Source: Gammaproteobacteria bacterium
GTDB taxonomy: Bacteria; Pseudomonadota; Gammaproteobacteria; UBA4575
Reading direction: 5' to 3'
Assembly: GCA_014075255.1 (NCBI GenBank)
Contig: CP046178.1
Span: 1,277,616-1,341,615 of the forward strand
DNA: 64,000 nt
In this document: piece after piece, positions 61,725 to 64,000 of the stretch
How the letters are laid out: the number at the start of each line of letters is the position of its first letter
Position numbering within the stretch: position 1 is the first letter of the stretch
The notes under the pieces: generated by a model
What the model was told of the DNA's origin: nothing
What the model saw: only the letters and a program-made list of their open reading frames with translations
Database searches by the model: none
Position numbers and translations under genes: made by a program

Positions 61725-64000
61725 TTACAGTGCAATTTGAAGTACTTGACCACTATTTGGGCGTACTCCGTTTCCAGAAGTAATTCTGATCTCTCTAGCT
61801 GCACTACTCGCAATACTGGCAGAAAAAGATGTAGCCTTATCCCAACCTACAGCATAAATTGTAATTCCTGATAACGGAATACCATTTCCTAATTTTAAAA
61901 CTACGTTATCCTTAAGTGGGATTTCAGGATTAGTGTTAAACAATACTACTTTCCATTTGTTGTTATGTAAGAACGCATGTCCAATTGCGTTACCAGCACT
62001 AACCGTTACATTTTCATCTCTTGGAGCCGCCACACCTGCATCTCCCCAAGCATGCACACCAAGAAATTGAACATCATTTGCAGAAATGCTTTCCTGCAAA
62101 TGCGCTATTTTATTGTTGGAATAAAAATCGCTATTCGGAGAACTCGCAAAGGGCGCATCTTTTTGTTCATTAATAATTTTTTCAGATACCCTAACAGGAT
62201 TTAATGGTTTGTAGTGCCCTGTTTTATTATGCCCAGTTGAAGTATACCAACCATTAACTGGAGCACGGGGAACACTCGTCATTCTAGTTACTTTCATCGA
62301 CTTTCGCGTATAACTTGAATAAGAAGTGTTATAACGCTTGTTTATATCATCAATATCGGTTGGATCTAATTTCAAATGGTCGTATACAATCGTCAGGCCG
62401 TCCCAAAAATTTATAATGGATCTTGTCCATTGACGCAAAAAATTCGTTTGTTGTTGATAAGAAGTATTATCCCAATATCGTTTTTTGCCTTCGGACATCA
62501 CAACACAATAATTATTATCAGAATAATGGGCTAGATGCTTAGGCCCTTCCACCTTCTGCAAGCGAGGCCCTTGAGAACCAGGGAAAAACCCTGTAACAAC
62601 ATCTGGCCCACGACCAGAACCATAATTCTCAATATAAACTGTATTAATTGAATTCCTCTTATTATGTAATGACGACGCTGCAGACTGATGTGTAATTGGC
62701 TTACCGCCATGCCAAATTTCATAGTACATTCCCTGACCGACATGATCTTGCTGCCCCATTTGTTGCTGATTATAGAAAAACTGTGGTGCGCCATAATTCC
62801 AATCTTTGCGCGCTGCAAAAACTCCTTTATCACCTGTATTTATAAATGTTGGTAAATTTGGAATTGAAATTAGTGAATTTGGTATGGAATCCACAAAAGA
62901 GTTCGTATACATTGCTTGCTGGTATCCATTCCAGTTAGACCCCACATTACTAATGTTTTGTGTCGCCGCATTTTCCATAAAATATAATAAAGCTTTATGC
63001 GCGGCTGAACCGGTAGTATCCAATAAAGCATTTTCAGTAAAATAATGCATCCGGTGGCTCGTTATAGGCTGTGTAATAGGGTAATCCGCTGCGTAATTTC
63101 CGTTAGCGCTTTGATCTTGATGATCATTCCAGAGCCATACACCTGACTCATCGGATATATGCAGTAAAGCAGTAAGTAGCGCGAATTTATTTGACCAATT
63201 AGGATCAGGATTTGGCTGACCTGTCTGATTAGCTACAGCTCTCCATCTAGCATAAAATCGAGCTGTATTAGCAGTATAACTGGTAGCTTCGTTCCAAAAT
63301 CCTCCAGCCATGGTACCTTTATTGGGTGCAACTAATTTTGCATTCATCCAATTATCACGAAGTTCATTACGCACGTTTGTAATGTTTGCTAATACTGAAC
63401 CCTTTTCTGTTCGAGTTAGTAATTCAGAAATTTCCAACCATGAGGTGCCCTCATCAGTATCATCCGGTAAGAAATTATTTGCATACTCAGTATTTAAATG
63501 ATTCGCCCATTTTGTAAATACAGATAGTATTTTTTGTCTGTCAGATGAGCTAAATATTACTGGATAATATGCATCCAACCAAAGATAAGAATACATAAAA
63601 TCTGCAGCATGTTGTCTAAAACTATTTCGATCATTAAAATTATGTTTAACAATTTCATCGATAAGCATAGGTCTAACAACATCTTTCCAATTTCCAGCAA
63701 CACCACTTGGCACTGCGATTGCGTTGTTTCCGAACAATACCAGTGGCAATACTATCCCTGGGAATAAACTTGAATTTTCATATGCCTTGCGTCCATCAAC
63801 TGTATAGGCGCGCGCAAGTTCTACTAGTTTTGAATAACGTGTTGGATCGTTCAATGCCGATTGAATGATTAGATCTCTTCTCTCCGGAGTCAACAAAGGA
63901 ACATCATTGGTAGTAGGTGTCACAGGAGGATCTAAATCTGAACCGGGCAAATCTAGTGGATCTGTTTTTGGTGCAGATGGCCTAGGTGCAGATGGTGTAG
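61725..64000 (-). CDS. Large polysaccharide-lyase-like protein, heparinase II/III-type (N-terminus outside window)
   Basis: At least 758 residues; the frame stays open to the window edge, where it reads as a Pro/Ala/Thr/Asp-rich linker with PSAPRPSAP. The N-terminal half of the visible part is helical and Trp/Tyr-rich (FMYSYLWLDAYYPVIFSSSD, TSWLEISELLTRTEKGSVL), like the alpha/alpha toroid of heparinase II/III and related lyases. The later half is beta-rich, with HGGKPITHQSAASSLHN and INTVYIENYGSG resembling the HNT-containing block of that family. The linker implies a secreted, multi-domain protein. The lyase assignment is by resemblance only, and the substrate is unknown. Confidence 0.5.
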   Translation of the reverse strand, partial: TPSAPRPSAPKTDPLDLPGSDLDPPVTPTTNDVPLLTPERRDLIIQSALNDPTRYSKLVELARAYTVDGRKAYENSSLFPGIVLPLVLFGNNAIAVPSGVAGNWKDVVRPMLIDEIVKHNFNDRNSFRQHAADFMYSYLWLDAYYPVIFSSSDRQKILSVFTKWANHLNTEYANNFLPDDTDEGTSWLEISELLTRTEKGSVLANITNVRNELRDNWMNAKLVAPNKGTMAGGFWNEATSYTANTARFYARWRAVANQTGQPNPDPNWSNKFALLTALLHISDESGVWLWNDHQDQSANGNYAADYPITQPITSHRMHYFTENALLDTTGSAAHKALLYFMENAATQNISNVGSNWNGYQQAMYTNSFVDSIPNSLISIPNLPTFINTGDKGVFAARKDWNYGAPQFFYNQQQMGQQDHVGQGMYYEIWHGGKPITHQSAASSLHNKRNSINTVYIENYGSGRGPDVVTGFFPGSQGPRLQKVEGPKHLAHYSDNNYCVVMSEGKKRYWDNTSYQQQTNFLRQWTRSIINFWDGLTIVYDHLKLDPTDIDDINKRYNTSYSSYTRKSMKVTRMTSVPRAPVNGWYTSTGHNKTGHYKPLNPVRVSEKIINEQKDAPFASSPNSDFYSNNKIAHLQESISANDVQFLGVHAWGDAGVAAPRDENVTVSAGNAIGHAFLHNNKWKVVLFNTNPEIPLKDNVVLKLGNGIPLSGITIYAVGWDKATSFSASIASSAAREIRITSGNGVRPNSGQVLQIAL

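Overview
The window is a chromosomal segment of a gammaproteobacterium. By eye it is moderately AT-rich, near 40% G+C. Three gene orders support this placement: thrS-infC-rpmI-rplT-pheST-ihfA-merR-tRNA-Pro, lepB-rnc-era-recO-pdxJ-acpS, and rpsB-tsf-pyrH-frr-uppS-cdsA-dxr-rseP-bamA-skp-fabZ-lpxA. No assignment below class is justified from the sequence alone. Almost all of the first 57 kb is dense, essential core genome. The last 7 kb is accessory.

Region 1 (0.2-16.4 kb, minus strand): a cold-shock protein, three small genes (DUF2007/zinc ribbon, a secreted protein, a VOC protein), tsaB-yoaA, ispF-ispD-ftsB-eno-kdsA-pyrG, then tilS-accA-dnaE-rnhB. Region 2 (16.5-31.8 kb): a lipid A locus with an unusual layout. 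A plus-strand gnnA-gnnB-lpxB operon meets minus-strand fabZ-lpxA head-on, and lpxD is missing from its usual place between skp and fabZ. The envelope and translation run skp-bamA-rseP-dxr-cdsA-uppS-frr-pyrH-tsf-rpsB follows. The presence of gnnA/gnnB predicts lipid A built on 2,3-diamino-2,3-dideoxyglucose (all-amide acylation), and LpxA carries Met where E. coli has Gly173. The ribosomal protein S2 gene is about 135 codons longer than usual because of a fused helix-hairpin-helix (DUF4332-like) domain.

Region 3 (32.0-39.1 kb, plus strand): map, glnD and the succinylase branch of lysine/diaminopimelate synthesis (dapC, dapD, an ArsC-like gene, dapE). Region 4 (39.2-46.3 kb, minus strand): a small Cys-pair protein and a PolB-like 3'-5' exonuclease. 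The exonuclease gene is preceded by a stop-terminated second copy of its own first nine codons. Then come cysM, acpS, pdxJ, recO, era, rnc, a DUF4845 gene, lepB and tRNA-Pro(GGG). Region 5 (46.4-57.3 kb): merR-ihfA-pheT-pheS, a strong terminator/attenuator, rplT-rpmI-infC (AUU start)-thrS, tRNA-Val(GAC) lacking an encoded CCA, uvrB, and divergent aspC.

Region 6 (57.3-64.0 kb) is accessory. It has an intricate multi-hairpin element after aspC, a phage-type BRO-N gene with a perfect 14-bp palindrome upstream, and tRNA-Asn(GTT). After these comes a polysaccharide-type cluster: an ATP-grasp protein fused to a low-molecular-weight tyrosine phosphatase, a polysaccharide deacetylase-like protein, and a large lyase-like protein that runs off the window edge. 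This cluster is probably the edge of an exopolysaccharide island beside a tRNA gene. The items that look least standard are the GlcN3N-type lipid A locus, the S2 fusion, the ATP-grasp/phosphatase fusion and the duplicated exonuclease start.
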